Of a stretch of 64,000 nucleotides of DNA, positions 34,772 to 45,392 are shown in pieces. The position numbers and the translations under genes were made by a program. The stretch is from Epiperipatus broadwayi (Eukaryota; Onychophora; Udeonychophora; Euonychophora; Peripatidae). The notes below the pieces were generated by a model. The model had not been told where the DNA came from. It worked only from the letters and a program-made list of their open reading frames with translations, and did no database searches. Each line of letters starts with the position of its first letter. The stretch's first letter is position 1. Location of the stretch: positions 372,001 to 436,000 of the forward strand of contig JAQFVV010000280.1 in the NCBI GenBank assembly GCA_028023455.1. The letters are read 5' to 3'.

Positions 34772-35170
34772 ATTTTTATTCGTGATGTGATGTACAACTA
34801 GCGCCATTTTCAGCCTTGTGCTGTGTTAATGGTTTTTCTGTTTCTATATTAAAAAAATGAGATCGCAATCAAAACATTATCATTAGAAAGATTATTTTCA
34901 GTTTATAAAATCTTCGTTTTTTATTTTAAAAATCTAAAAGATTACTTATTTTCTGTTATATATAACATAATACGTTTTAAAAGTTTAAATTTTTTGAATA
35001 TTTATTGCGATATTTTTATATGTAAGTATAAATCTATTATTATTATTTCCTCATTAATATAAAAAGGTTATTTACATAAAAGCTAAGTTCTAAATATAGC
35101 TTCAGGCCCTATTCACGTTAGCTGCTAATATAACGTTATATTTTTTTTAAAAAAAAAAGTATTTGTCAAG

Positions 35171-35270
35171 CATAGTTAGCTGAGAGGTCATCGCAACTGC
35201 CTTGCAAGCAAGTAGTTGGTTGCAGACAGTTGTGGGTTCGCCTCCCGGCTGATGCTATGACATATAGAAG
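35171..35270 (+). mobile_element. tRNA-derived SINE or retroposed tRNA-like unit with target duplication
   Basis: A 100-bp unit has a box A-like TAGCTGAGAGGT (35177-35188) and box B-like GGTTCGCCTCC (35235-35245), the internal RNA polymerase III promoter. CATAG/CTATG at its ends can form an acceptor-like stem, and an anticodon-like loop CTTGCAA follows ACTGC. It is bracketed by AAAAAAAAGTATTTGTCAAG (35151-35170) and AAAAAAAAGTATTTCAAG (35271-35288), a near-exact duplication. The unit is close to tRNA size, and its D-arm region is too irregular for a functional tRNA. Confidence 0.72.
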
Positions 35271-36323
35271 AAAAAAAAGTATTTCAAGTCAAAATAAGTT
35301 ATTAATAATTTAAATTTCTTGATATTAGAATATAGTGAAATATGAAAGTTATTAAGAAGATATATGAATCACATAACTTCAAAATCGCATTAAAATAATC
35401 CGCATAAAATGAGACCCAGGTGTAATTTGATTTAATAAGAAATGTTGATAAAAACTCAAATTCTTTATCAGCCAACTATAGAAAAAAAATCCTCAAAAAC
35501 TTAACTCAGATGATTATCAACTTGAGAATATAAAGATGTTGGAATTCAACATGACTGAACCAAGCTATTATTTTACCTAATTTTTTATATGGAAGTGAGA
35601 GTTGGATAACTTATCAACACAATAATTAAGACATTAGAAAAGTTTCATTTAAAGATACTTTGTAAAATTTTGAAAATATAATGACTATGTCATAAAACCA
35701 ATTAATATATTTTCCAACTGATGGATATGATTGTAAAATCACACCTTCATTGGGGTTGAAATGTAAAATAAATTACAATGCAAGACATATTTGTCATTCA
35801 CAGATTGGTTTATATATTCTTTGCAAAATTCAGAAGAGTTTCTTTTTTCCTTGGAATTGGAAAGGCCACATACATTTACCAATGGCTGCTATATACGTGT
35901 AAATCTAAAGAAATTTAAATTTATAATTGAGAGTATATATCTACCATTTCTTGGTAGTCTATTAAATTGAACAATAATACAAGTAAATATGTTAATATGT
36001 TTATTTATTGTATTCGAGCTACTTATTGATAAACACTAAAGTGATATTAATATGATTAGTTATATAAGAAGTATATATCATTGATATAATCTATCTATTT
36101 GACTATTAATGATTGGTAATATGTCATCTAAACTTTAAATAAAAAAATGTGACACATTACAAACTCACGCCTATTATAGTCAAAATAAGTCGTAGATCAA
36201 TTCATAGATCACATGACCCTATCTTTTAAGCTTGTAAGTTATAAACAGTGAGGATTGCCAATTCCTCTACAAGCTTTATGATAAATGCTTAGCCAGAGCC
36301 AGCACTTAAAATATCTCTGTCAG

Positions 36324-36394
36324 GAACCCCTCCCCAAACCCCTGACCATGGTTTCGTGCTTTGGCACTCCTCAGAGAGGTGTCAGGGTAGGTTC
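36324..36394 (-). ncRNA. Type I hammerhead ribozyme, copy 4
   Basis: On the - strand the 71-nt motif is the same as copy 1: GAACC/GGTTC outer stem I, ACCTCT/AGGGGT inner stem I, CTGAGGA, GTGC-CAAA-GCAC, GAA, ACC-AT-GGT. Predicted cleavage lies after the C complementary to 36344. Confidence 0.86.
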
Positions 36395-36758
36395 AGACAC
36401 TAGATCTAAAAATACCAACCCAAAGCCAAGCACTTAGCTAAAAGTTATCTATTGAGTGGAAAATCTGAAATTTTCAGACATGTACATGTCTTCAAACCCA
36501 GCTATCCAACTCAAATAGCTATATGAGGCTGATAGATCTTCAGCCATGCCATATAATAGTAGTCATAGCAATAAAAAATTGCATAAGACTTTTTGGCAGA
36601 GACTATAAATAGTCAAAATAAAAGTCATAGATCAATTCATAGATCACATGACCCTATCTCTTAAGCTTGTAAGTTATAAACAGTGAGGATTGCCAATTCC
36701 TCTACAAGCTTTATGATAAATGCTTAGCCAGAGCCAGCACTTAAAATATCTCTGTCAG

Positions 36759-36829
36759 GAACCTCTCCCCAAACCCCTGACCGTGGTTTCGTGCTTTGGC
36801 ACTCCTCAGAGAGGTGTCAGGGTAGGTTC
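36759..36829 (-). ncRNA. Type I hammerhead ribozyme, copy 5
   Basis: Identical to copy 4 except that the stem III loop is AC instead of AT (ACC-AC-GGT) and one G in the distal internal loop of stem I is A. All pairs and core nucleotides are kept. Predicted cleavage lies after the C complementary to 36779, giving a 435-nt monomer with copy 4. Confidence 0.85.
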
Positions 36830-37022
36830 AGACACTAGATCTAAAAATACCAACCCAAAGCCAAGCACTTAGCTAAAAGTTATCTATTGAGTGGAAAATC
36901 TGAAATTTTCAGACATGTACATGTCTTCAAACCCAGCTATCCAACTCAAATAGCTATATGGGGCTGATAGATCTTCAGCCATGCCATATAGTAGTAGTCA
37001 TAGCAATAAAATCCCTATTATA

Positions 37023-38873
37023 TTCACACATTCTGATATACAAGTTTTTGAGTGCAGTATATCTTTTATGTATTTTTATTAGCATTGAATATATTATAAT
37101 TTGTAAGAGTAAGAATGAAAGTATATTTTTATCTTATATGTTTATATTAACTTGAAATAACTTTGTAAGTCTTAATGTTGAAATCACATTTATTTTATTT
37201 TTGTCATTTTTACTTTCTTATTTAGAAACATTTATATGTTTCTAATTAAGAAATTTTAAAGCTTGATTATAATTGTTTTTTTCCATAAGCTTTTACTTGT
37301 TATAATAATGTGTAAATGCACAAAATATAGTAGCCAAGACTATTCAAAATACAATAATTTATTATCATTATTATCAATTACAAGTATATTAATTTTATCA
37401 AGATACATGATTAATAATTCATTCAAAATTAACCTGCATACAAGTTTCAAGGTATCTTAGCAAATACAGATATGCCATAAGAATGTACTCATCAGTTTGC
37501 AAATAAGTACAGGTTAAACATCATTATTCCAGAAATCTTGGGGCCAAAACATCTCAATTAATGACTTTTCCATATTGGAAATAATCATATACAGTAATTA
37601 ATATATAAATATATGGACATGAAATATTTTTTCAATCTTATTATATACTTCCAATGATTTTATAACAACATAAACTACTGAATATTAAATAATATCATTC
37701 CAATAATTATTAATTTTAATACTATTGAATATATAAAATAAAGCATCTACTTTTCACTCTTAATTTTTACAATATCTAAAATTTTATTAATGTGCGATGT
37801 CATACATTGCTAATATTAAATGTGAAAAACAGATATTTTACTTTATACTGAATAATAAAATGCACTCTTATAAGAAAGGTGAAGTGATGTTTGAATAAAA
37901 CCATTAGATATACAATTAAGCTATATTCTGTACATTATATTTCAAGAGTTGTTTTATTTTATAATATAAAAAATAAACATTTATTTTAATTACTTTTGTT
38001 TTTTTAACCTCACTTTTTTCTGATAAAGTTTGTGCCATTTTTTAATGATATTTAGCAATTCTGCTAAACATTTAATAATATTTATATATGCAGAAAATAT
38101 ATTTTTAAAAAATTAGTAGATAAATTAGTTACACACTTAACATTTTTCAATGGATATTCTTTTAAGAAAAAATAAAAATGTGAAGGTACTGCGTTAATTT
38201 ATTTACTGTATTATAGAATATGAAATAATTTATACGAAATTAAATTTTAAAATACCATTTGAGTATAATAATATAATTGAGTGAAATAATATAATCTGTT
38301 ATCAGTCACAAAGTTTTAAGAACCTTCTTGTAATTGTTCAAATTGTAGAATCTTTCAGATTATCACTTTCTAGAATATTGATGATTAACTTGTGTAAGCT
38401 GTGTGAGGAGTGCGTGTGGATGGGGGGGGGGAGGGGGGTATTCTGTATTTACTTTTATCAAGGCATATATGAAATAGAAATTAATTTTGGATTCATAGTA
38501 TTTTGGAAACAATAATATATTGATTATATATATGAAAAAGTTTTTCTGATATTAATCTCAAAATAAATGCATAAAAACAAACTTTTTTAAAAATTCATCT
38601 TCTTTAGGAAAATCTTTTTTTTATATTAGTATTTTAGCAGTAATCATATTTTTCAATGATATTATCTGTACTGAAAATTTTTTATAATCCATTAGTCAAG
38701 ATACAATCAAAACAGATTGTCTTAAAAACTGATCGCTCTTCACATCATTTCCTCGAATGATTTTTCTCATTACATTACAAGATAAAAAGAAAATGTACAG
38801 AAATTATATATGTAGCATATCGACAGTTGGACTTCTAACGTGTATTTTATTAAAAAAAGGTAAGAGAGAGGTT
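37023..38873. other. AT-rich spacer
   Basis: No gene recognised. Contains the poly-G tract at 38422-38438. Confidence 0.5.
38422..38438 (+). repeat. Poly-G tract G10-A-G6
   Basis: A run of 16 G with one A in an otherwise AT-rich region; it could form a G-quadruplex. No functional context seen. Confidence 0.8.
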
Positions 38874-39032
38874 TTACTTTTTTACAGTCTTTTTTTCAAT
38901 AATGTTTATTAATTTCCACGCTATTTTTGGCCGATATTCATATGAAGAAGCAACAATTTCTGCCGGAATCAGAATACAAAATATATCATTTTCATTGTCA
39001 TCTTTTAATTCCCACTGGACGATCAATTTAAT
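38874..39032 (-). CDS. Probable terminal coding exon of an unrecognised gene
   Basis: On the - strand a pyrimidine-rich tract and TTTTAAG (AG at 39034-39033) precede a 52-codon frame ending in TAA at 38874-38876. It starts IKLIVQWELKDDNENDIFC, continues ILIPAEIVASSYEYRPKIAW and ends in a Lys-rich tail. Its composition (Trp, Pro, Glu, Asp, ordered alternation) is unlike the AT-driven frames around it. It enters in phase 0, which matches the exit phase of the exon at 41103-41251. I do not recognise the protein. The intron of about 2 kb between them contains RTE copy C. Confidence 0.5.
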   Translation of the reverse strand: MKLIVQWELKDDNENDIFCILIPAEIVASSYEYRPKIAWKLINIIEKKTVKK

Positions 39033-41102
39033 CTTAAAATAAAAAAAGATAGAACACATAAATAAATAACATCTCAATAAGTATATTTAATAATAAATAT
39101 ATTACTTTCATATAAAAAAAATCATAACATTTTATAATCTTGCTATCTCACACTAATTTTTAAATATATATATATGCACAGTATATAAATATTGTAATTA
39201 ACTATTTCCAATACAACTTTATTCGAGTTTTACTGTAATTGGTTTTTAAGTTCATTAAATATGTAATCAATATGTACAGAAAAAATTTATTTTTTTAATG
39301 TTATTGAGTTTTTGTTGTAGAAAGTTGAAATTAAAAGTACAATTATAGTAGGTAGAAAAAGGAATGGAAAACAATTCCAGCAAAAATACAAGTTTCCAGA
39401 TTAACCACTTCAATTCAGTTATAATGACTATTTAAAACTATTAAAATCAAAAATATTATAAGAATAAGTTTAGGTATTGTTCTGGCTATAAATAACCTAA
39501 ATAAGTTGGTAAATTTATACTGAAAAAAAAAAAAAAACAAGACTAAATATCATGGAATTCTATGAAAACAGTGAAATAACTATGAATAAAATAATGAAAA
39601 AGTAAAAGAATTTTGTATTCTTTTCCTAAATGAAGATATATTGCTGTGATACTATTTTAGGACAAAGGAGTTTATAAGTAATATCCAACAAATGATATAA
39701 TTGACTATGGTAATACTATATGCATTTTCAAAAGATCAAAGCAAACTTATTCAGATATACCAATAATTGTAAGGATGATCATATTTAACACACATAAATA
39801 ATTGAAAAAGTCAAAGAAAAGAAATATAAAAATAGTTGTATAACAATTATAAGAGATTGTATTCGTATTGTAAGATAGAGAAGAGATAATAAGATTATTG
39901 GAGATTATAGGTTGAGGGCAAAAATTAAAAAAGATTGGTAAGATTTTGGGTACTTATATAGCATGCCTGCCAGAAGCTTTCCTTATATTGTTATTTTAAA
40001 TAATTCATTTTTAAGGGTTTCCAATACCTGATATAAACAATAGGGCTGACTCTAAGTTATCATACTCAATATTAACTTATTTTTTTTATTTATTAAAATG
40101 ATAAAGAAACACAAAAGTCCAAAAGTTATAATTAAAAATTTTTTAATGAAAATAAAACATGATTAAACAAACTGTAACAAATGTGGTTATTCATGTCAGC
40201 ACCAGACATCATATTTTGAGTGGGCACTATGCTGCAATTTTGAAAATATTCCACTGCATCTTGTTCTGTCAATGGAAGATTCCAAATTTTAATCCTATTT
40301 CCAAAAATGATAAAGCAAAAAAAGCATGTTAAAAAAATAACGACAATTTCAATTAATGAATATGGAAAAAAATCATGATAATTTTAACCACTTAATAGAA
40401 GAGCAATACAGAGACTTCAGACCACTCAAAGGAGTATGGAGAGATGTATGTTGGGAATAACAAGAAGAGATCGAAAACGCAATGTATGGGTAAGACAACA
40501 AACAGGTGTTACTGACCTTATTGAAAAAATTAAAAGATTGAAATGGAGTTGGGCTGGACATATTGCTAGAAGAGATGATAATAGATGGACAATTGAAATT
40601 TTAAACTGGATTCCAAGAGATTGTAAAAGACCCAGAAAGAGACCACATGTGAGATGGATGGATGGATGAAATAAGAAAATGTGCAGGGGTGCTGTGGAGA
40701 AGAGAAGCTAAAGATCGGAGAAGATGGATTAAACTTGGAGAGACCTTCATCCTGCAGTGGATTGATAATGGTTGATGATGATGATGACATAAAAATATCT
40801 ACAACTGCATATGCTGGATGAAGAGTATTTACAAACTAAAGAATAATTATTGTTTGAGTACTTAGAACTGAGGTATATTATGATTTAAGGAAAGTTTTAT
40901 CATCTTCAGCAGGAATAAATAATTTAATTGGCAATATTAAACTTCTTAAAAGCTAAATTATATAAAAGACAAAAATAAAAGTGAGATATAAAAAAAGCCA
41001 ATTCTCTAACAATTCTGGACTTTTGAATATCATTTAAATACTATAGACGTGAATATGTTTATTTGTTTAGTAAATTATAAGCACAATTTATTTCCCTTTT
41101 AC
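39033..41102. other. Putative intron of the - strand gene, with RTE copy C
   Basis: Apart from the RTE copy at 40376-40788 nothing is recognised. It would begin with a GTAAAAG donor (41102 downward) and end with TTTTAAG at 39033. Confidence 0.35.
40376..40788 (+). mobile_element. RTE copy C, 5'-truncated 3' end, young
   Basis: Reads LNRRAIQRLQTTQRSMERCM, LGITRRDRKRNVWVRQQTGV, LKWSWAGHIARRDDNRWT and LNWIPRDCKRPRKRPHVRWM, the conserved RTE C-terminus. A 4-bp GATG expansion (GATGGATGGATGG near 40655-40669, one unit more than in copy D) shifts the frame. The remaining sense continues as EIRKCAGVLWRREAKDRRRW and ends ILQWIDNG-stop, the TGA being the start of the terminal TGATGATGATGATGAC tail. 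So the family has practically no 3' UTR. The 5' truncation lies near 40376-40385. Confidence 0.9.
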
Positions 41103-41251
41103 AGAACTGATTTTAGAATGTAGACAAGATATTAGGTTCAATAAACTTTCATCAACTGAATTAGAATTCTGAAATTTGATAATAAAAATGACCTCAACCA
41201 TAACATTTTTTTCTTTTAACATGAGACATTTTACAGCCTCTAATGCTATTA
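41103..41251 (-). CDS. Candidate internal exon of the same unrecognised gene
   Basis: On the - strand, entry after ATAG (41253-41252) or AATAG (41247-41246) gives a frame that completes a split codon from the exon at 41680-41732 and reads LEAVKCLMLKEKNVMVEVI, then NSNSVDESLLNLISCLHSKI, to a GTAAAAG donor after 41103. Exit is phase 0, as needed by the exon at 39032. A third acceptor, CAAATTTCAG (41170-41169), has better sequence but would create a stop with the upstream exon. The donor is weak, so exon limits are uncertain. Confidence 0.38.
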
Positions 41252-41679
41252 CTATCATATTATTTAGCACAAGCAGAACTTCATTTTAATACTAAGTCAT
41301 AGCAAATTTTAAATCAATTAATGTATTGGAAAAAATCATTATCGATGTTAAATAACTGAAAACTAATAAATACTAAGAAAGCAATAGCATATAATTTTTT
41401 TTTTTAATACAGTAAAATTTTTGACTATAAATACCAATTTAATTAATTAGGATAAAAAATAGAGAAAACAAATCGCATTATACTAACAACAGAATTCAGA
41501 AAGATATATCATTATTCAAGATAACTAAATATTTATTATAAGAGAATTCAGACAGACAACTGCAAATCATAAGCAACAATTATCATGCTAATAATGATTA
41601 TAGAAAAATAATATAGAATAAAAATTAGAGTCACAGCTAAAATATAAAATACACATATAAAAAAAGGCAAATAACTTAC

Positions 41680-41732
41680 AAGTTGATAGTGAAAACATGG
41701 AAATTTTTGTTAGCTTTGGCTTCACAGGATCA
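41680..41732 (-). CDS. Candidate small internal exon of the same unrecognised gene
   Basis: On the - strand a T-rich tract and TTTGTAAG (AG at 41734-41733) precede 53 nt reading DPVKPKLTKISMFSLST, then a perfect donor GTAAGT (41679 downward). Entry is phase 2 and exit phase 1, which matches the exon at 41103-41251. Upstream exons were not found; beyond 42.2 kb lies a large repeat element, so the gene's earlier introns may be long. Function unknown. Confidence 0.42.
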
Positions 41733-42212
41733 CTTACAAACAACAAAAAATCCATCAGAAAATATAATTTGCTAAATGACACTCAAAAAAATATGGAACA
41801 AAAAATTTTCAATTAATTAGTTATTTTTCTAGAAATGGAAATTGATGAGATTTTGATAGCAAAAGGATAAACTGAAAAAGTACTTATACTTTTCATATGT
41901 GACATTGGGAAAATTCTTAATAATACATACTATTACCAAAAGAGAGAGAGAGAGAGAGAGAGATCAGATTTTCATTCAAACAAGACCTGAATTTCATAAA
42001 AATTGAACATGATAATTAAAAATATATAATGATATATATAACTGAAAACAGGCTTATTATATACCTGTGTGTCTATATATGTAATATAGTGTATATGAGC
42101 ACAGACTTTCAGATGACCCATCACTCTCCACTCTATCTAATATCACTGATACACTCAAGCACATATATGCTGAAAAAATAAATAATCACCAATATATAAA
42201 AAGTATTGCTAC
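41733..42212. other. AT-rich spacer with an (AG)n microsatellite
   Basis: (AG)11 at 41941-41962. Nothing else recognised; probably intronic if the - strand gene is real. Confidence 0.5.
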
Positions 42213-42280
42213 TTGTAAGTTTTTAGAACTACCAAGATGGCAGCCTGTATTTCATTAACAATCTTCTAATGTTTACAGAA

Positions 42281-42812
42281 TTAATGTTAAATTTTTAAAA
42301 AAGGAATAAATTCCTATAAATTTCATTAACAATCTTTATTTCAATTTTTTTTTTAAATTTACTTTCTGAAGATGGATTAATTACATTTACAAAAAATTAG
42401 TTGAGGGCTACAATCTCCCAAAGATGTGTTAATTATGTTTACAAAAAATGAGTGAAGGATATACAATCTCCCAAAGATACCTTACTTACATAAACCAAAA
42501 ACAAATAGAAATATGAATACAATATTTACAGTTTGTTCATGTCTAGTTACATTTACAAAAATGAACCAAAAAATAATAATATATAATATAAATACAATAT
42601 TTACAGTTTATTCATGTCAGTAGCATGCAATCCTTAATGACTTACAAAATTGCTACAGATGTTCCAAGGGTTTATAATTCTCCCAAAGATCTTAGTTGTT
42701 AAATTAAAAAAAAAAAATTAATGTAAAATTTCAAGAAAAGTAATAAATTCTAATAAATTTCCTATAAGTTCTGATAAATTTCATGAAGAATATTTATTTC
42801 AATTTTTTTAAA
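42281..42812. repeat. Direct sub-repeats within the left arm
   Basis: AATAAATTC(C)TA.TAAATTTC..TTTATTTCAATTTTTTT occurs at about 42304-42350 and 42741-42812. ACAATCTCCCAAAGAT-type units occur at about 42410-42425, 42463-42478 and, more diverged, 42672-42690. Confidence 0.6.
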
Positions 42813-43350
42813 AATTATATATATTGTAACAGTATACATATGCCGTTACATTATTTTAAAATTAAAATTAAAACAAGATCGTAAATAAAAATTGATTTAT
42901 TAAAAAAACGTAAAAACTGAAAATTAAAAGTTGTGTTTAACATATATAGATCACACAGATGGAAAACATTAAAAAACTATTTTAAAAAAAAAAAGTAAAG
43001 ATCTAAAGATAAAGATTGATATTTTTGAAAATAGAAATAAATGTTAATTTCTATCATGTTTAATCTTAGTAAATGGAAATGATTGTTTTAAAGCAAACTA
43101 GCCCTTGGGGCACTTAAATAATTAAAATGTCAGATAGGAGATATAGATAAAAATTTAAGATTGTTTCCTCACTCTGAAGCAGCAACAAGCACATGGACCA
43201 AAATGGAAGACATCCAGACATTAGGATCAGTGACACCATGTTAGATCAATCCATTGAATTTTTGCTAAGTGGCTATAAAAAGTATAAAGGCAAAATAATA
43301 GTTGTTAAAGAATAATCTGACTGTTAATCTACATATGAACTATAATCTGT

Positions 43351-43382
43351 ATTGCAGACTCTACAATGTAGGAGTCTGCAAT
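43351..43382. repeat. Perfect 11-bp hairpin
   Basis: ATTGCAGACTC (43351-43361) pairs with GAGTCTGCAAT (43372-43382) across a 10-nt loop. Confidence 0.85.
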
Positions 43383-43798
43383 AGATTTAATTTCTTGTGA
43401 TATACCAGTTGTGGCAGCATCCAAACTAATGAGTACTGAATGTCAGCAAACAACGGATCGGTCTTTCCAGAAATACGAAATGGGCTTCGGTTGGATGAGT
43501 GCAACACATCATGGACAAGATAGACTTCGGACTTCTCACAGAAAGTATGAACTCTTTTGTTTATCCAATATGAACTTTAGCAAACTTTCAATTGGTAATA
43601 TAAAATATGAACTCTTATCTGACTTAAAGATTTCTAAGTCAATTAAGTTTGCTAATCATTTCCATTTTTATTTATTTTGTAGTTATTAACTAAATTGTTT
43701 TAAAATGTATTAAAGTTGGGTGTAGATGGCTACATAGATTCGCTAATGTTTATGTTAGTTATTTCTTGAGATTTTCATATACAAATATATATATATAT

Positions 43799-43851
43799 CG
43801 GTAAATATGACACTTCATGCTGAGTGTCTAAACGTATTTACTGGTATATCT
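43799..43851. repeat. Two-stem hairpin
   Basis: GTAAATA pairs with TATTTAC as an outer stem, and GACACT with AGTGTC as an inner stem around TCATGCTG. It lies inside the 2.9-kb inverted-repeat element. Confidence 0.6.
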
Positions 43852-43979
43852 TTTAAGTTGTTGTTGTCACTGGGTTTATTTTATTGTAAATTTCCCTCAG
43901 CAATTTTCAATTAATAACTTTATATTTAAATTTGTTTATGTTTATTTTAAAGGGGTTTGATTTCAGACTATTTGTTTCA

Positions 43980-44430
43980 TGGTTGGGTCGATGCTGGTGG
44001 AAGGATATATGGGTGTTATATCAATGTAATATGAAGCATGTTTAGCATACAGGGCAAAGCCCATATGAATGCATGACCCAAAGGCGTAGTCAATGCATTA
44101 CAATGGATGTGGACGTATTTCCCACACCATTGTTTTCCTTTTTACTCTGGGTGTTAATAGTAAGACGGCCAAGACCGCAATTCACCATTACAGAGAATTT
44201 TTAATATATATTTTCCAAATGATTTCCTTTGCCAGACACTCATTCCTGTTCTGAGCGAGAATCATTTCTCTTTAAATAATACCATGCTGCAGACGCACAT
44301 TCCTGTCAGTGTGGTTTTATGCATCTTCATATTGCATTGGTTATATCGTATATCAGGACGCAAGCATTGGTTTGACTATGAACTTTTAGCCTGAGGTTGA
44401 ACGATTGTTTTTTGAAAAGTTTTTTTTTAA
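43980..44430. other. GC-richer core of the inverted-repeat element
   Basis: Markedly less AT-rich than its surroundings, with no long reading frame or recognised motif. Contains CATGGTTGGGTCGATGC, GACGGCCAAGACCG and TGACCCAAAGGCGTAG. Probably internal sequence of a repeat family rather than a gene. Confidence 0.4.
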
Positions 44431-45392
44431 CTGAGTAATCTATGTAGTTTATCTATACTCAACATTCTAAAACAAACTTCTATCAACTATCCATTTGTGC
44501 GGACTTATAATTAAAGTATAAAATAATGATTTAAATTTAAAATCTAAACAATTTTAAATATATATATATATGCATCAATAAATGTTTTTTTGTGTGTTAT
44601 TACTGGTAGTGGCTTATTTTATTTATTTTTGATATTAAAAATATATTTTAAGAATATAAATCTTTTTCTTTATATCTCAGCTACTTCTAGAGCTGGTGGC
44701 ATGGGCTAACGGTCTATATATAATTATAATAAAATAAGGTTGGATCATCCTAATATCCATATCTGCCTACACTATAAATTTTCTAGGTTTGAATGGCCTG
44801 ATGGTGCCCTATACGGCAGATACGGTAAGACTCCTTAACTTCCCCGACCGTTATATATATATATATTTGGTTCATTTTTTGTAGATATAATTTGGGAGGT
44901 TATAGGCTTTCCACTCATTTTTTGTAAATGTAACTAATCCATGTTAGTGAAATAAGTAAAAAAAAAATTTGAAACAAAAATTGGTAATTAAATTTATAAA
45001 AATTTATTCCATTTTTTACAATTTAACATTAAGTTTGGAAGATTGTTAATGAAATATGGGCTACCATCTTGGTAAGCCCTCAATACTGCATATTTATTAA
45101 ATTTTATCAAAAATACAAACTGCATCTTGGTAGTTCTGAAAACTCACAATAAATGATTTTATTTATTATACAAATACTAAAAAGTTAAAATAATACATAT
45201 GAAAAATATTTGATAATAAGCATTTTTATTTACTGGACACTAAAAAGCCAAAAATAATTGTTTTCTTCAACCACAACTGGAGAATTTATATTTAAGTTGA
45301 AATACCACAATATGGATTGAATAAAACAATTATTTTTGTTTTTTTTAGTGAACAATAAATAAAACTGTTTATTATAGAATATTTTATATATA

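Larger units (their letters stand above)
34342..35419. mobile_element. TIR (non-autonomous DNA) element inserted into the LINE relic
   Basis: Left end CTGGGTCTTGTTTTATGC (from 34342) and right end GCATAAAATGAGACCCAG (to 35419) are inverted copies with two mismatches. CGCATAAAA/CGCATTAAAA motifs recur just inside both ends. The two flanks belong to one LINE relic, which supports an insertion here. No transposase is encoded. It holds a LINE 3' fragment (34689-34771) and a SINE (35171-35270). No clear target duplication was seen, so the superfamily is unassigned. Confidence 0.72.
33990..35905 (+). mobile_element. Old LINE relic, split by a TIR element
   Basis: Two parts share one orientation. 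33990-34341 reads, through stops, QLLHDEMRELYYYR (RT F.RLLHDGM), MKIGVK.RYVLDTILFSIFM (GVKQGCVLAPTLF) and FNLNRLKVKTRTSSFWIQDI then DYVNDH (FNLRRLKAKTK..., with the FADD box degraded). 35421-35905 continues with LSANYRKKI and FLYGSESWITYQHNN near 35590 (the LLYGSE.W.....R block), then KGHIHLP. These blocks are characteristic of a widespread APE LINE group in invertebrates. The part between the FADD box and the YGSE block is shortened. Heavily mutated, hence old. Confidence 0.72.
36179..37013 (-). repeat. Near-dimeric hammerhead-ribozyme repeat, inverted, with 9-bp target duplication
   Basis: Two copies of the same ~433-bp unit as at 1-1132, in reverse orientation, start and stop at almost the same unit position (about 1.93 units, 835 bp). 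CCTATTATA stands directly at both edges (36170-36178 and 37014-37022), an exact 9-bp direct repeat consistent with a target-site duplication. The flanks are AT-rich and unrelated. A dimeric insert with a target duplication is what reverse transcription of a multimeric or circular RNA followed by integration would leave. Confidence 0.85.
42213..45148. mobile_element. 2.9-kb inverted-repeat element
   Basis: The left arm (about 42213-42560) and right arm (about 44870-45148) are inverted copies: AGAACTACCAAGATG near 42227-42241 is mirrored by CATCTTGGTAGTTCT near 45123-45137. The arms continue with ATTTCATTAACAATCTTC, AATTCCTATAAATTT-like and TTACATTTACAAAAAATGAG blocks. The terminal 27 bp match with about two or three mismatches. 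The right end has a second partial copy of the terminus at 45069-45085. The middle holds two GC-richer segments (about 43160-43560 and 43980-44430) and no transposase. It looks like a large non-autonomous DNA element or a composite of two. Confidence 0.62.

Noticed and set aside
43411-43689. 92-codon + strand frame starting MAASKLMSTE
   Set aside because: It sits inside the 2.9-kb inverted-repeat element, lacks recognisable motifs and has no splice context; probably internal repeat sequence.
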